From CAZNMF01 sp035547155 (GTDB lineage: Bacteria; Acidobacteriota; Vicinamibacteria; Vicinamibacterales; SCN-69-37): a DNA stretch of 40,137 nucleotides. Position numbers and translations under genes: made by a program. The notes below the pieces were generated by a model. That model saw only the letters and a list, made by a program, of their open reading frames with translations, ran no database searches and was not told where the DNA came from. Position 1 is the first letter of the stretch. The number at the start of each line of letters is the position of its first letter. Location: assembly GCA_035547155.1 (NCBI GenBank), contig DASZVJ010000086.1, positions 1-40,137 on the forward strand. Reading direction: 5' to 3'. Positions 26,370-35,186 of this stretch are shown piece after piece.

Positions 26370-26395
26370 GGCGCCGAACGGTACTATTCGGCGCC
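26370..26395. promoter_or_regulatory. Perfect 9-bp inverted repeat abutting the sigma start codon
   Basis: GGCGCCGAA (26370-26378) and TTCGGCGCC (26387-26395) are exact inverses across an eight-base loop. On the minus-strand transcript the hairpin ends one base before the ATG, where a ribosome site would be expected. It could be an RNA structure that limits translation or a DNA operator. Confidence 0.7.
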
Positions 26396-26445
26396 GCCGC
26401 GGTCAAACGCGCCGGGTCTGGTCGTCCCTCACGCACATCGGGGCA

Positions 26446-26472
26446 GTGTAACGACCGGACCATTCGTTACAC
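26446..26472. promoter_or_regulatory. Perfect 9-bp inverted repeat in the divergent promoter region
   Basis: GTGTAACGA (26446-26454) and TCGTTACAC (26464-26472) are exact inverses across nine bases. It lies 49 bases before the TTHB210-like ATG and 77 bases from the sigma ATG. GTAAC resembles the -35 elements of some ECF promoters, so each arm could be a -35 on opposite strands, or the pair an operator. No convincing -10 was found at 16-17 bases. Confidence 0.7.
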
Positions 26473-26521
26473 CTCCCACGGTGCGAGCGCAGTCGTTCGC
26501 ACACATCTGGAGGAACCACAC

Positions 26522-27316
26522 ATGTCGTATCGAGTGATCGCGGTGCCGGTTGTCTTGACCACCTTGTTGGCGTTCTCCGGGAGCGTTCGCGCACGGGACG
26601 CGGCGTTGACACAGAGGCAGGGATCCTGTGCGGACGTCTTCAAAGGCCAGGTGTGTACGACGTCGACGATGAGAGGAACGACCCTGGTCGACGTGGGAGC
26701 GGTGATCCCGCTGGCGAGCATCGAGAATGCTCCGGCCGAGATGCCGATGGTCTGGCCGCCCGTCCCGACGGCGTCGATTCCGCTGCCCGATGCCGTCCGG
26801 CAGCAGAGCGGCTTTCAGCAATTCACGGTGGACTGGAACGCGGGTGGGCATCCGCCAGCGGCGTTCATGACCCCGCACTTCGATTTCCATTTCTACTTGA
26901 TCCCGCACGCCGAGATCGCCGCGATCGACTGCAAGAGCGAGAACAAGCCCGCCGCGTTGCCGGCCGGCTACGCGCTGCCCGACATTGCGCTGCCGCCTGA
27001 GATGGCCGGGATGATGGGCGTGTCGACGCTCGTCGGCCTCTGCGTGCCGCAGATGGGCATGCACGCCGTTCCTGCGACGGAGGTCGCGCGCACGGACGCG
27101 TTCGGCGCAACGATGGTGATCGGCTACTACAAGGGCGCGCCGATCTTCATCGAGCCGATGATCTCGAAGGCGACGCTGATGAAGAAGACGTCATTCGACC
27201 TTCCGCTTCCGAGCGTGCCGGGGCTGAAGGGACCGCACCCGACGACGTTCCACGCGGAGTACGACGGGACGCAGCAGGTGTATCGGTTCACGCTGTCGGG
27301 GTTCGTGACCGCCTGA
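26522..27316 (+). CDS. Secreted TTHB210-like (DUF5602) protein
   Basis: The 264-residue protein has a signal (MSYRVIAVPVVLTTLLAFSGSVRA) and a mature part with HFDFHFYLIPHAEIAAIDC, ALPAGYALPD and PTTFHAEYDGTQQVYRFTLSGF, the pattern I associate with the TTHB210-like domain. In Thermus thermophilus HB8, TTHB210 is controlled by a neighbouring sigma-E/anti-sigma-E pair, and its product forms a large oligomer. The same neighbourhood occurs here. Three or four Cys (SCADVF, QVCTT, IDCKS, LCVPQ) could form disulfides. GGAGG stands before the ATG. The function of the family is unknown. Confidence 0.8.
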   Translation: MSYRVIAVPVVLTTLLAFSGSVRARDAALTQRQGSCADVFKGQVCTTSTMRGTTLVDVGAVIPLASIENAPAEMPMVWPPVPTASIPLPDAVRQQSGFQQFTVDWNAGGHPPAAFMTPHFDFHFYLIPHAEIAAIDCKSENKPAALPAGYALPDIALPPEMAGMMGVSTLVGLCVPQMGMHAVPATEVARTDAFGATMVIGYYKGAPIFIEPMISKATLMKKTSFDLPLPSVPGLKGPHPTTFHAEYDGTQQVYRFTLSGFVTA

Positions 27317-27361
27317 ATCCGCGCGGTCATGTCGACGAGGGCGTCTCGGTCGAGGCCGGAC

Positions 27362-27386
27362 GCCTCCTCATCGTCATCGAGGAGGC
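27362..27386 (+). terminator. Hairpin after the TTHB210-like gene
   Basis: GCCTCCTC (27362-27369) pairs exactly with GAGGAGGC (27379-27386) across nine bases. It lies 46 bases after the stop at 27316 and before the tamB-like GTG. No T-run follows, so Rho-independent termination is unproven; it may be an attenuating structure. Confidence 0.35.
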
Positions 27387-27420
27387 CGGGAGCGCGCGTG
27401 GCCTACGGTAAGCTGGACGC

Positions 27421-30400
27421 GTGAGCGAATCGACGCCCCAGCCCGGGCCGGAGCCGGAAACTCCGGCTGATCCGCCCGCGCGCGTACGCGAGCGCGGCGC
27501 GCGGCGACGGGGCGTCCGGCGATGGACCCGGCGCGCGCTTGCCGTCGTCGTCGCGGTCGTGGCCGCGCTGATCTTCACGATTCTCTCGATCGACATTGGC
27601 CGCATCGTGCCCGGGCTTCGCGGCCTTGCGGAACGCGAAGCCAGCAAATATCTCGAGCGGCCGGCGCACATCGGCCGGATCTCCGCCCTGCTCGTGCCCG
27701 GCGACTTCGCGATCGACGACGTCGTCATCGAAGGGCGGCGGCCGGAAGATCGTCCGTTCATGCGCGTCAAGCGCGTGATCGTCCATCTCAACTGGTGGCC
27801 GCTCCTTCGCGATCTGCGGCATCCGCAGATTCACGTCGAGGTGCGGCTCATCGACTGGCAGATGGTCGTCGAGACCTGGGCCGGCGGCATCCACAACCTG
27901 CCGAAGCTCACGCCGAAGAACCCGTCGAAGGGCCCGAAGTCCTACACGACGACGGTCGACTACGCGTTCGCGACCAACGGGCACTTCATCTACGACGATC
28001 ATGCGACGCCGTGGAGCGTCGACGCGCCCAATCTCAACTTCGCGCTGACGCGATCCGAAACGTTGCAGCAGTACGTCGGCCGCGCGCAGTTTACGGGCGG
28101 TGCCGTCCGGATTCTCGGCTACCGGCCGATGGCCACGGAGATGACGACGCGCTTCGTGCTCGAGGGGCCGCGCGTACAACTGCAGCACATCGACTTGAAG
28201 ACCGAGGGCAGCCTGTCGCACGTCAACGGCCTCGTCGACTTCTCGCGCTGGCCCGAGCAGACGTACTACGTGAACTCGGATGTCGACTTCAACACGATGC
28301 GCGGGATCTTCTTCCCGAACGAGTCGTGGCGCGTCGCGGGCAACGGTCACTTCACGGGCGAGTTCCGGTACGCGAAGGACGGCCAACGCGAGCTGGCCGG
28401 CGACTTCACCAGCGACGTGGCGACGGTCAACGACATCGACTTCAAGACGCTGCACGGCGGGTTGCTCTGGACCAACTCGCGGTTCGCCGTCACGCACGCC
28501 GACGCCGATCTGCTCGGCGGCCACACGCGGTTCGACTACGGTCTGGCGCCGCTCGGCACGCCCACGGGCGCGACGGCGACGTTCGCCGCCGACTATAGCG
28601 ACATCGATCTGTTTGGGCTCGATCGGCTGATCAACCTGCGCGGTCTGCATCTGGCGGGGATGGCGTCGGGCAATCTCGCGCTCGAATGGCAGAACGGCCG
28701 CTTCGGCGCGACGCGGCGGGGCGACGCGCACACGTCGCTGACGCCGCCGCCCGGCATCGCGCTCGCGCCGGTCGTCCTGCCGCAGACGCCGCTGCCGGCC
28801 GTCTTCGAGCCGAAGCCGTTCGACCCGCGGCCGCGCGGCGGTGCGCTCGCCGTCGGCGGCGACATGACCTATCACTTCGATCCTGGCGGCACGACATTCG
28901 AGCCGAGCTGGGCCGCGACGCCGCACACGTACGTCTCGTTCAGCGGCCGGATGGCGCACGACGGCAGCAACGCGTTTCCGTTCGCCGTGACGAGCCACGA
29001 CTGGCAGGAGAGCGATCGCGTGCTGGCGGCGATCATGACGGCCGTCGGCGGTCCCACGGGCGCGATCGAGGTCGGCGGGCGCGGCACGTTCAACGGGCGC
29101 ATGACGGGCGCGTTCTCGTCGCCGCGCATCGAAGGCCATTTCGCCGGCGAATCCGTCCGCGCCTGGGACGTCACGTGGGGCACGGCCGTCGCCGATCTCG
29201 TCATCGAGAACAAGTACGTCGACATCACGCACAGCCTGATCACGGGCGAGGCCGGCGCGCGGATCGTCCCTGACGGCCGTTACGCGCTCGGCTTTCGCGA
29301 CGACGGCGCGGAGGAGATTCGCGCCCGCGTGCGGATCGAGCACTGGCCGCTCGCGGATCTCCGCCATGCGTTCACGCTCGACGACTGGCCGGTCGAGGGC
29401 ACCATCGGCCTCGCCGACCTCGAGCTCCGGGGCCGTTACAAGACGATGTACGGATCCGGGCCGCTGCAGATCGATCACGGGCACGCGTGGCACGAGGGCT
29501 TCGACGTGGCCACGGGCGACCTCACGCTCGAGGGCACCGGTCTGCGCATCAGCCGCATCGAGCTGCGGAAAGGCAGCGAAGGGCTGATCCAGGGCGCTGC
29601 GCGCATCGGCTGGGATGGCACCTACGACTTCAGCGCGACGGGCAGCGGGATCGACGTCGAGACGCTCGACAACTTCAAGATGCCCAGCGCACCGCTCAGC
29701 GGCCGGCTCACGATCAACAACGTCCACGGCAGCGGCACGTTCGCGGCGCCCGACTACTCGTTCGACGGCTCGATCAGCGACTTGTTCGTCGGCGACGAGG
29801 GCATCGGCCCCGTCGCCAGCCGCTTCAGAGTCACGGACGACGTGATGTCGATCGAGTACTTCCAGATCGGCTCCAGCCGCGTCACGGTCAACGGCGCCGG
29901 CACGATCGCGTTCGACGCCGGCTACACCTCGGATCTGCGGCTGCGCTTCCAGACCACGGCGCTCGATCCGTATCTGAAGTTCGTGATGAAGGACGACATC
30001 TCGCCGTACACGCGCATCCTCGTCGGCGGGCTGCTCTCCGTGCACGGGCCGCTCGCCGATCCGAAGGGTCTGGTCGTCGACGCCACGGTCGACGATGCGC
30101 AGTTGACGCTGTCGGACTACAAGCTGACCAACGACGGCCCTGTGCACCTGCAGCTCGAGAACGGCGTCGCGCGCATCGCGGCCCTGAAGCTCAAGGGCAA
30201 CGACACGAATCTCGCGGTGACGGGCCGCATCGACACGCAGGCGCGGACCTTCGACGTCTCCGCCAGCGGCGACGCCAGCCTGTCCATCCTGCAATTCAAG
30301 CTGAAGAGCCTGCTGGCGTCCGGCGCCGCCACGCTCGACGCCTCGCTGACGGGCTCGTTCGACGCGCCGAAGCTCACCGGCCGCGCGACGATCACCGACG

Positions 30401-31602
30401 GCCGCCTGCGGCCGTTCGACTCGCCGCACAGCGTCGAAGCGCTCAATGGCCGCATCACGTTCGGCACGAACCCGACGACGCTCGAGAACGCGATCACGCT
30501 CGACGACATGACGGGCCGCGTCGGCAATGGCGACGTCCGGTTCGGCGGAACGATCGCGCTCGATGGCTATCGCGTCGTCGAATACAACCTCACCGCGCAG
30601 GGACGCTCGATGCGGCTGCGCTATCCCGACGGCTTCAGCTCGACCGTCGACATGAATCTATTCTTGACCGGCCCGCGGACCGCGCCGCGGCTCGCCGGCA
30701 GCATCGACGTCCTGCGCATGACGGTCGTCGGCGCCTCTGCCGGCAGCAGCAGCTGGCTGGCGCTCCTGACCGGCAGCGGGCCGGCCGAGACGCTCAGGCC
30801 GGCCATCGCGACGACGCCGGCGTCCACCATTCCCGTGACGCTCAACATCCAGGTCCGTGCACCGCGCATGGCGATCATCGACACGAAGACCGCACACGTC
30901 GACGCGTCAGCGGAGCTGTCCGTCGGTGGCACGTTCGACGTGCCGACGCTCAACGGCGACGTCGACATCGTCGGCGGCCGGTTCTCGGCGTACGGCAATC
31001 AGTATTTCGTGCGCGAGAGCACGATCTCGTTCCACAACAGCTTCGATCCGATCTTCGACGTCGCCGTGGAAACGCGGCCCCGCCTCGGCGGACAGACGTA
31101 TGTCGTCGACGTCGAAGGGCGTGGGACGATGCGATCGCTCACGTGGGGGCTCAGCTCGGATCCGTACCTGCCGAAGAGCGACATCATCTCGCTGATCTTC
31201 GGCTCGATGCCGGACGTCGGCACCGTGGAGCGGCGGACGTACGCGCTCTCGCAGGAGCAGCAGCAGCTCATGATTCAGACCGCGGGCGCGACGCTGCTGG
31301 CCACGCCGCTGACGTCCGTCGTCGGATCCGTCGTCGAGCGCACCGGCGCGCTCGACACGGTGCAGATCACGCCTCTGCTCACACCCGACGACGCGTCGCA
31401 GCAGCTGAACCCCACGGCGCGCGTGACGCTGGGCAAGCGGCTCTCGCCGCGCGTCTATCTGACGTACTCGCGCACGCTCAGTCCGCCGCAGGACGAGATC
31501 ATCCTGCTCGAGTACGAGCAGAGCGATCTGCTGTCCTGGGTGCTGTCGCGGAACGAGGATCGGACGTTCGCGCTCGACTTCCGTCTGCGGTACGTCTTCT
31601 GA
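27421..31602 (+). CDS. TamB-like (DUF490) translocation/assembly protein
   Basis: The 1393-residue protein has a cytoplasmic N-terminus, one membrane helix near 38-57 (RRALAVVVAVVAALIFTIL) and a very long beta-helical body of AsmA/TamB type. The C-terminal DUF490 region is clear: NGDVDIVGGRFSAYGNQYFVRESTISFHN (about 1178-1206), PRLGGQTYVVDVEGRGTM, DPYLPKSDIISLIFGSM, LSPRVYLTYSRTLS. TamB-type proteins bridge inner and outer membranes and are linked to lipid transport and barrel-protein assembly. It starts with GTG. Its stop TGA shares a base with the ATG of the Omp85 gene. Confidence 0.9.
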   Translation: MSESTPQPGPEPETPADPPARVRERGARRRGVRRWTRRALAVVVAVVAALIFTILSIDIGRIVPGLRGLAEREASKYLERPAHIGRISALLVPGDFAIDDVVIEGRRPEDRPFMRVKRVIVHLNWWPLLRDLRHPQIHVEVRLIDWQMVVETWAGGIHNLPKLTPKNPSKGPKSYTTTVDYAFATNGHFIYDDHATPWSVDAPNLNFALTRSETLQQYVGRAQFTGGAVRILGYRPMATEMTTRFVLEGPRVQLQHIDLKTEGSLSHVNGLVDFSRWPEQTYYVNSDVDFNTMRGIFFPNESWRVAGNGHFTGEFRYAKDGQRELAGDFTSDVATVNDIDFKTLHGGLLWTNSRFAVTHADADLLGGHTRFDYGLAPLGTPTGATATFAADYSDIDLFGLDRLINLRGLHLAGMASGNLALEWQNGRFGATRRGDAHTSLTPPPGIALAPVVLPQTPLPAVFEPKPFDPRPRGGALAVGGDMTYHFDPGGTTFEPSWAATPHTYVSFSGRMAHDGSNAFPFAVTSHDWQESDRVLAAIMTAVGGPTGAIEVGGRGTFNGRMTGAFSSPRIEGHFAGESVRAWDVTWGTAVADLVIENKYVDITHSLITGEAGARIVPDGRYALGFRDDGAEEIRARVRIEHWPLADLRHAFTLDDWPVEGTIGLADLELRGRYKTMYGSGPLQIDHGHAWHEGFDVATGDLTLEGTGLRISRIELRKGSEGLIQGAARIGWDGTYDFSATGSGIDVETLDNFKMPSAPLSGRLTINNVHGSGTFAAPDYSFDGSISDLFVGDEGIGPVASRFRVTDDVMSIEYFQIGSSRVTVNGAGTIAFDAGYTSDLRLRFQTTALDPYLKFVMKDDISPYTRILVGGLLSVHGPLADPKGLVVDATVDDAQLTLSDYKLTNDGPVHLQLENGVARIAALKLKGNDTNLAVTGRIDTQARTFDVSASGDASLSILQFKLKSLLASGAATLDASLTGSFDAPKLTGRATITDGRLRPFDSPHSVEALNGRITFGTNPTTLENAITLDDMTGRVGNGDVRFGGTIALDGYRVVEYNLTAQGRSMRLRYPDGFSSTVDMNLFLTGPRTAPRLAGSIDVLRMTVVGASAGSSSWLALLTGSGPAETLRPAIATTPASTIPVTLNIQVRAPRMAIIDTKTAHVDASAELSVGGTFDVPTLNGDVDIVGGRFSAYGNQYFVRESTISFHNSFDPIFDVAVETRPRLGGQTYVVDVEGRGTMRSLTWGLSSDPYLPKSDIISLIFGSMPDVGTVERRTYALSQEQQQLMIQTAGATLLATPLTSVVGSVVERTGALDTVQITPLLTPDDASQQLNPTARVTLGKRLSPRVYLTYSRTLSPPQDEIILLEYEQSDLLSWVLSRNEDRTFALDFRLRYVF

Positions 31603-34571
31603 TGACGGTGCGCGCGCGGCTCGTCCTCCTCGTGATGCTCGGCGCCTCGCTCGCTGGCGCGCGCGCGGCATTCGGCCAGGATCAGGCCGCCGCGATGTTC
31701 GGGCAGCCCGTCGTCGCGGTGCATTTCACGATCGAAGGGCGCGACGCGACGTCGCCGGCGCTCATCGGATTGTCGGACGTCCGCGTCGGCCAGCCGCTGA
31801 GCCAGATCGACGTGCGCACGACCATCACCCATCTCGATAGTCTGCAGCGGTACGAGAACGTCGTGCCGACGGCGACGGTCGTGCCGGGCGGCGTGGAGAT
31901 CACGTTCGCGCTGACGCCGCGACATCCCATCACGGCGCTCGAGATTCGCGGGGACGCGGGCAGTGCATCTGGCGCACTGCGTTCCGCGATGCTGCAGCGG
32001 TACGGCGGCGTGCCGACGTCGGCGAGACCCGCGGCCGTCGCCGCGGCGGCAGAGCAGTACCTGCGCGACGCGGGCTACACGCGTGCGACGGTGACGGCGA
32101 CGACCGAGGTCTCGCACGAGCCGGAAGGCGCGACGCTCGTCCTCACGGCCGACGCGGGCCCGCTGACGACGATCGCGCGAACCGACGTGCGCGGGACGTC
32201 GCCGTTCTCGCCGGCCGAGATCATCCGGCGCACGGGCACGGCGCCGGGCCAGCCGTTCAAGCGCCGCGACATCGAGGCCGCGATGACGGCCATCGAAGAC
32301 GACCTGCGCGGCCGCGGGTTCTACGAAGCGCAGCTCGCCCTGTTGCCGGTCGAGCCGGCGGAGACGGTCGATCTCGTCATCAACGTCGACACCGGGCCGC
32401 GCGTCGAGCTTCGCGTGCAGCCCGCCGATCAACTGCCCGGCGACGTCGACACGCTCATTCCGATCAAGCGCCTCGGCGCGGCCGATCGGGATCTGCTCGA
32501 GGACTCGCAGCGGCGCATCGAGAGCGCCCTCCGCGCGCAAGGGTACTGGCACGCCCGCGCGCCGTTCGACTACGAGCGCAGCGCCGACGGCCGGACGCTG
32601 ATCATCGTCTTCACGATCACGCGAGGGCCGCGGTTCTTCGTCGATCACATCGAGTGGCCGTCGACGTTGACGCTGCCGGGCGCGACGCTGCGCGATCTCG
32701 CCGGGATGCACGACGGCGACGTCTTCGACGAGGCACGTTTTCTCCGAGGGCTCTCGCGTGTGGTCGACGAGTACAGGCGCAACGGCTACTACAAACTGAG
32801 CGCGACGCCGGACTACGAGGAGCTCAGCGGCGGCACGGCGACGCGCGCGCTCGTCGTGATCCATCCGAACATCGTCGAAGGGCCGAAGGGCGTCGTCCGT
32901 GCCGTGACGTTCGATTTCGCCGACGCCGCGCATCAGGTGACCGAGTCCGAGCTGCGTCAGGCGATGCAGCAGCGCGTCGGCCGGCCGTACATCGACGCGG
33001 AGGCCGCGCAGGATCGCACGACGCTGCGCACGCTCTATCGCGATCGCGGGTACCTGTCGGCGTTCGTGGACATCGTGCCGTCGTTCAGCGAGGACGGCAC
33101 GGCCGTGTCGCTCGCGGTCACGGCGAACGAAGGGCCGCAGGTCGTCATCGGACAGATCTCGGTCGTCGGCAACCAGCACGTGTCCGAGGAGGACATCCTC
33201 GCCGACCTGAAGCTCGTGCCAGGTCAGCCGGCAGGCGATGCGGCGCTGAGCGAGGCGCAACAGCGGCTCGTCGAGACCGGCGTGTTCCGCCGCGTCACGA
33301 TCACGCCGGCCGATCAGTTCGGCGGCGAGCGTGAAGCGCATCTGATCGTCAGCGTCGTCGAGAACCCGCGCACGACGATCGGGTACGGCGGCGGCCTCGA
33401 GGGCGGGCGTCAGCTTCGCGCCGCGGTCGGCGGCGGCAACGAGGACTATCTCGGCTTCGCGCCGCGCGGATTCTTCGAGGTCACCCGCCGCGGGCTCGGC
33501 GGGCGCGATCGGTCGGTCAATTTCTTCTCGCGCGTCGCGTTGAAGCGCCGGCAGGCGCCCGGCGATCCGACGCTCGACGGCCGCGGCTTCGGCTTCACCG
33601 AGTACCGCGTGGCGACGACGTACCGCGAGCGGCACGCGTTCGGCACGGACACCGACGTGCTGGTCGGCGCGTCGTTCGAACAGGCCGTTCGCACGAATTT
33701 CAACTTCCTGCGCAAGGGCGTCAATGCGGAAGCGCTGCGCCAGGTGACGAGCCACGTCAGCGTGACGGGCCGGTACTCGCTGGATTTCACGCGCGTCTTC
33801 GACAACCGCATCTCCGACGACGACCCGCTGCAGCCGCTGATCGATCGGCTCTTTCCTCAGGTGCGGATCTCGAGTCTGTCGGCGGGCGTGTCCTGGGATC
33901 GGCGCGACAACCTGCTGTCGCCGACCAAGGGCGCGTTCGTGACGGCCGACGCCGAGCTGGCCGCGCGTGGCATCGGATCCGAAGTCGGCTACGTGAAGAC
34001 GTTCCTGCAGGGATCGCTGTTTCACGCGATCGACGCGAGCAAGAAGACCGTGCTCGCCGGGCGCGCCGAGATCGGTCTGGCGCGCGGGTTCGCGCGCACG
34101 GTGCCGCGCGTCGACGAGAACGGGCAGCCCGTGCTCGACGGATCGGGGAATCAGATCATCGACGTCGTGCAGGACTTGCCCGCCAGCGTGCGGTTCTTCG
34201 CGGGCGGCAGCACGACGGTGCGCGGGTTCCGGCTCGACAGCCTTGGCGTACCCGAAATCCTCACCGCCGACGGGCTATCGCTCGGCGGCAACGCGGTCGT
34301 CGTGCTCAACGGCGAGCTGCGGCGCGTGGTCGGCACGGTGCTCGGGCACGACCTCATCGGCGTCGGGTTCGTCGACGCCGGCAACGTCTTCGCGAAGGTC
34401 AGCACGTTCGATCTCGCGCGCATCCGCGGCTCGGCGGGCGTCGGCGTGCGCTACGACTCGCCGCTCGGGCCGATTCGCGTCGACTTCGGGTTCAAGATGC
34501 ACCCGGAGATCGTCGGCGGCGAGCGGGAACGCGGCTGGGAATATCACTTGAGCATCGGGGAGGCTTTCTGA
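31602..34571 (+). CDS. Omp85-family outer-membrane protein (TamA/BamA-like)
   Basis: The 989-residue protein has a signal (MTVRARLVLLVMLGASLAGARAAFG), about five POTRA-like domains (35-590; VRVGQPLSQIDVRTTITHL, GTSPFSPAEIIRRTG, EGPQVVIGQISVVGNQHVSEEDILADL) and a C-terminal 16-strand-type barrel with the L6-loop motif VRGFR and a terminal Phe (SIGEAF). Omp85 proteins insert barrel proteins in the outer membrane. Its place after tamB favours TamA over BamA, but BamA is not excluded. ATG 31602 overlaps the previous stop as TGATG; the frame is open 700 codons upstream, a GC-rich shadow. Confidence 0.92.
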   Translation: MTVRARLVLLVMLGASLAGARAAFGQDQAAAMFGQPVVAVHFTIEGRDATSPALIGLSDVRVGQPLSQIDVRTTITHLDSLQRYENVVPTATVVPGGVEITFALTPRHPITALEIRGDAGSASGALRSAMLQRYGGVPTSARPAAVAAAAEQYLRDAGYTRATVTATTEVSHEPEGATLVLTADAGPLTTIARTDVRGTSPFSPAEIIRRTGTAPGQPFKRRDIEAAMTAIEDDLRGRGFYEAQLALLPVEPAETVDLVINVDTGPRVELRVQPADQLPGDVDTLIPIKRLGAADRDLLEDSQRRIESALRAQGYWHARAPFDYERSADGRTLIIVFTITRGPRFFVDHIEWPSTLTLPGATLRDLAGMHDGDVFDEARFLRGLSRVVDEYRRNGYYKLSATPDYEELSGGTATRALVVIHPNIVEGPKGVVRAVTFDFADAAHQVTESELRQAMQQRVGRPYIDAEAAQDRTTLRTLYRDRGYLSAFVDIVPSFSEDGTAVSLAVTANEGPQVVIGQISVVGNQHVSEEDILADLKLVPGQPAGDAALSEAQQRLVETGVFRRVTITPADQFGGEREAHLIVSVVENPRTTIGYGGGLEGGRQLRAAVGGGNEDYLGFAPRGFFEVTRRGLGGRDRSVNFFSRVALKRRQAPGDPTLDGRGFGFTEYRVATTYRERHAFGTDTDVLVGASFEQAVRTNFNFLRKGVNAEALRQVTSHVSVTGRYSLDFTRVFDNRISDDDPLQPLIDRLFPQVRISSLSAGVSWDRRDNLLSPTKGAFVTADAELAARGIGSEVGYVKTFLQGSLFHAIDASKKTVLAGRAEIGLARGFARTVPRVDENGQPVLDGSGNQIIDVVQDLPASVRFFAGGSTTVRGFRLDSLGVPEILTADGLSLGGNAVVVLNGELRRVVGTVLGHDLIGVGFVDAGNVFAKVSTFDLARIRGSAGVGVRYDSPLGPIRVDFGFKMHPEIVGGERERGWEYHLSIGEAF

Positions 34572-35080
34572 TGTCGACGATCGCTCGTCTCTCGCTCGCG
34601 ACGGCCGCTGCGGCCGTCATCATCGCGCTCGGCGCGCCGAGGGTGGCCGCGCAGGTCGAGCTGGATCGCATCCTGACGCGCGTCAACGGCCGCGCGATCA
34701 CGCAGTCGGACGTGCGGCAGGCGCGCGCGCTCAAGCTCGTCGACGACGTCAGCTCGGACGCGGCGGCGCAACGCGCGCTCGAAGATCGCGTGCTGATCCT
34801 CACGGAGTTGAACCGCGCAGCGCCGGTGGCCCCGCCATCCGACGAGGAGATCGCCGCGCGCCGCCAGGCGTGGTCGGCGAGCCTCGGCGCCGGCGCCAAC
34901 GTCGACGCGCTGCTCGCACGCAACGGCATGTCGTCCGACGATCTACAGACGTGGCTCAAAGACGACCTGCGAATCCGCGCCTATCTCGCCCGTCAGTTCG
35001 GCGCGATTCCCGACGCGCAGCGGACGAAGGCGACGAACGACTGGCTCGTACGGCTACGGCAGCGGGCGGAGGGGCGGTAG
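34571..35080 (+). CDS. SurA N-domain-like periplasmic protein without PPIase domain
   Basis: The 169-residue protein starts MSTIARLSLATAAAAVIIALG with a cleavage near VAAQ, then LDRILTRVNGRAITQSDVRQARAL, matching the opening of SurA/PpiD chaperones (LDRI-VNG-xIT-SD). It continues as helices (LEDRVLILTELNRAAP, LKDDLRIRAYLARQFG) but lacks the parvulin PPIase region that normally follows, so it is either a chaperone core only or a distinct family. ATG shares a base with the Omp85 stop (TGATG), which places it in the barrel-assembly operon. Confidence 0.8.
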   Translation: MSTIARLSLATAAAAVIIALGAPRVAAQVELDRILTRVNGRAITQSDVRQARALKLVDDVSSDAAAQRALEDRVLILTELNRAAPVAPPSDEEIAARRQAWSASLGAGANVDALLARNGMSSDDLQTWLKDDLRIRAYLARQFGAIPDAQRTKATNDWLVRLRQRAEGR

Positions 35081-35084
35081 GCGA

Positions 35085-35100
35085 GGGACGAGGGGACGAA
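35085..35100 (+). repeat. Two octamers related to the 18241-18288 array
   Basis: GGGACGAG followed by GGGACGAA repeats the unit seen six times at 18241-18288. It stands just after the stop of the SurA-like gene in a 106-base gap between convergent genes. The rest of the gap has an irregular recurrence of CTATCT/CTATCG (35117-35174). No gene is seen there. Confidence 0.75.
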
Positions 35101-35186
35101 GCCAAGACGTCGTATCCCGCTATCTCACGAACGCGCTATCGCACTATCTGGGATCGCGCTCTCTTGCTATCTGCCGCCCCAAGCCC

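Noticed and set aside
27403..30429. A 1008-codon open frame on the minus strand opposite the tamB-like gene
   Set aside because: It has low-complexity Arg/Val/Asp composition and no recognisable domain, and lies entirely against a clear coding region. GC-rich third positions keep the antisense frame free of stops.
29487..31601. A 705-codon upstream extension of the Omp85 reading frame
   Set aside because: The extension is Arg/His-rich and overlaps the tamB-like gene. The signal peptide and TGATG junction place the true start at 31602.
31455..34025. An 856-codon minus-strand open frame opposite the Omp85 gene
   Set aside because: Same reason: Arg-rich shadow of a GC-rich gene, with no family motif or ribosome site.
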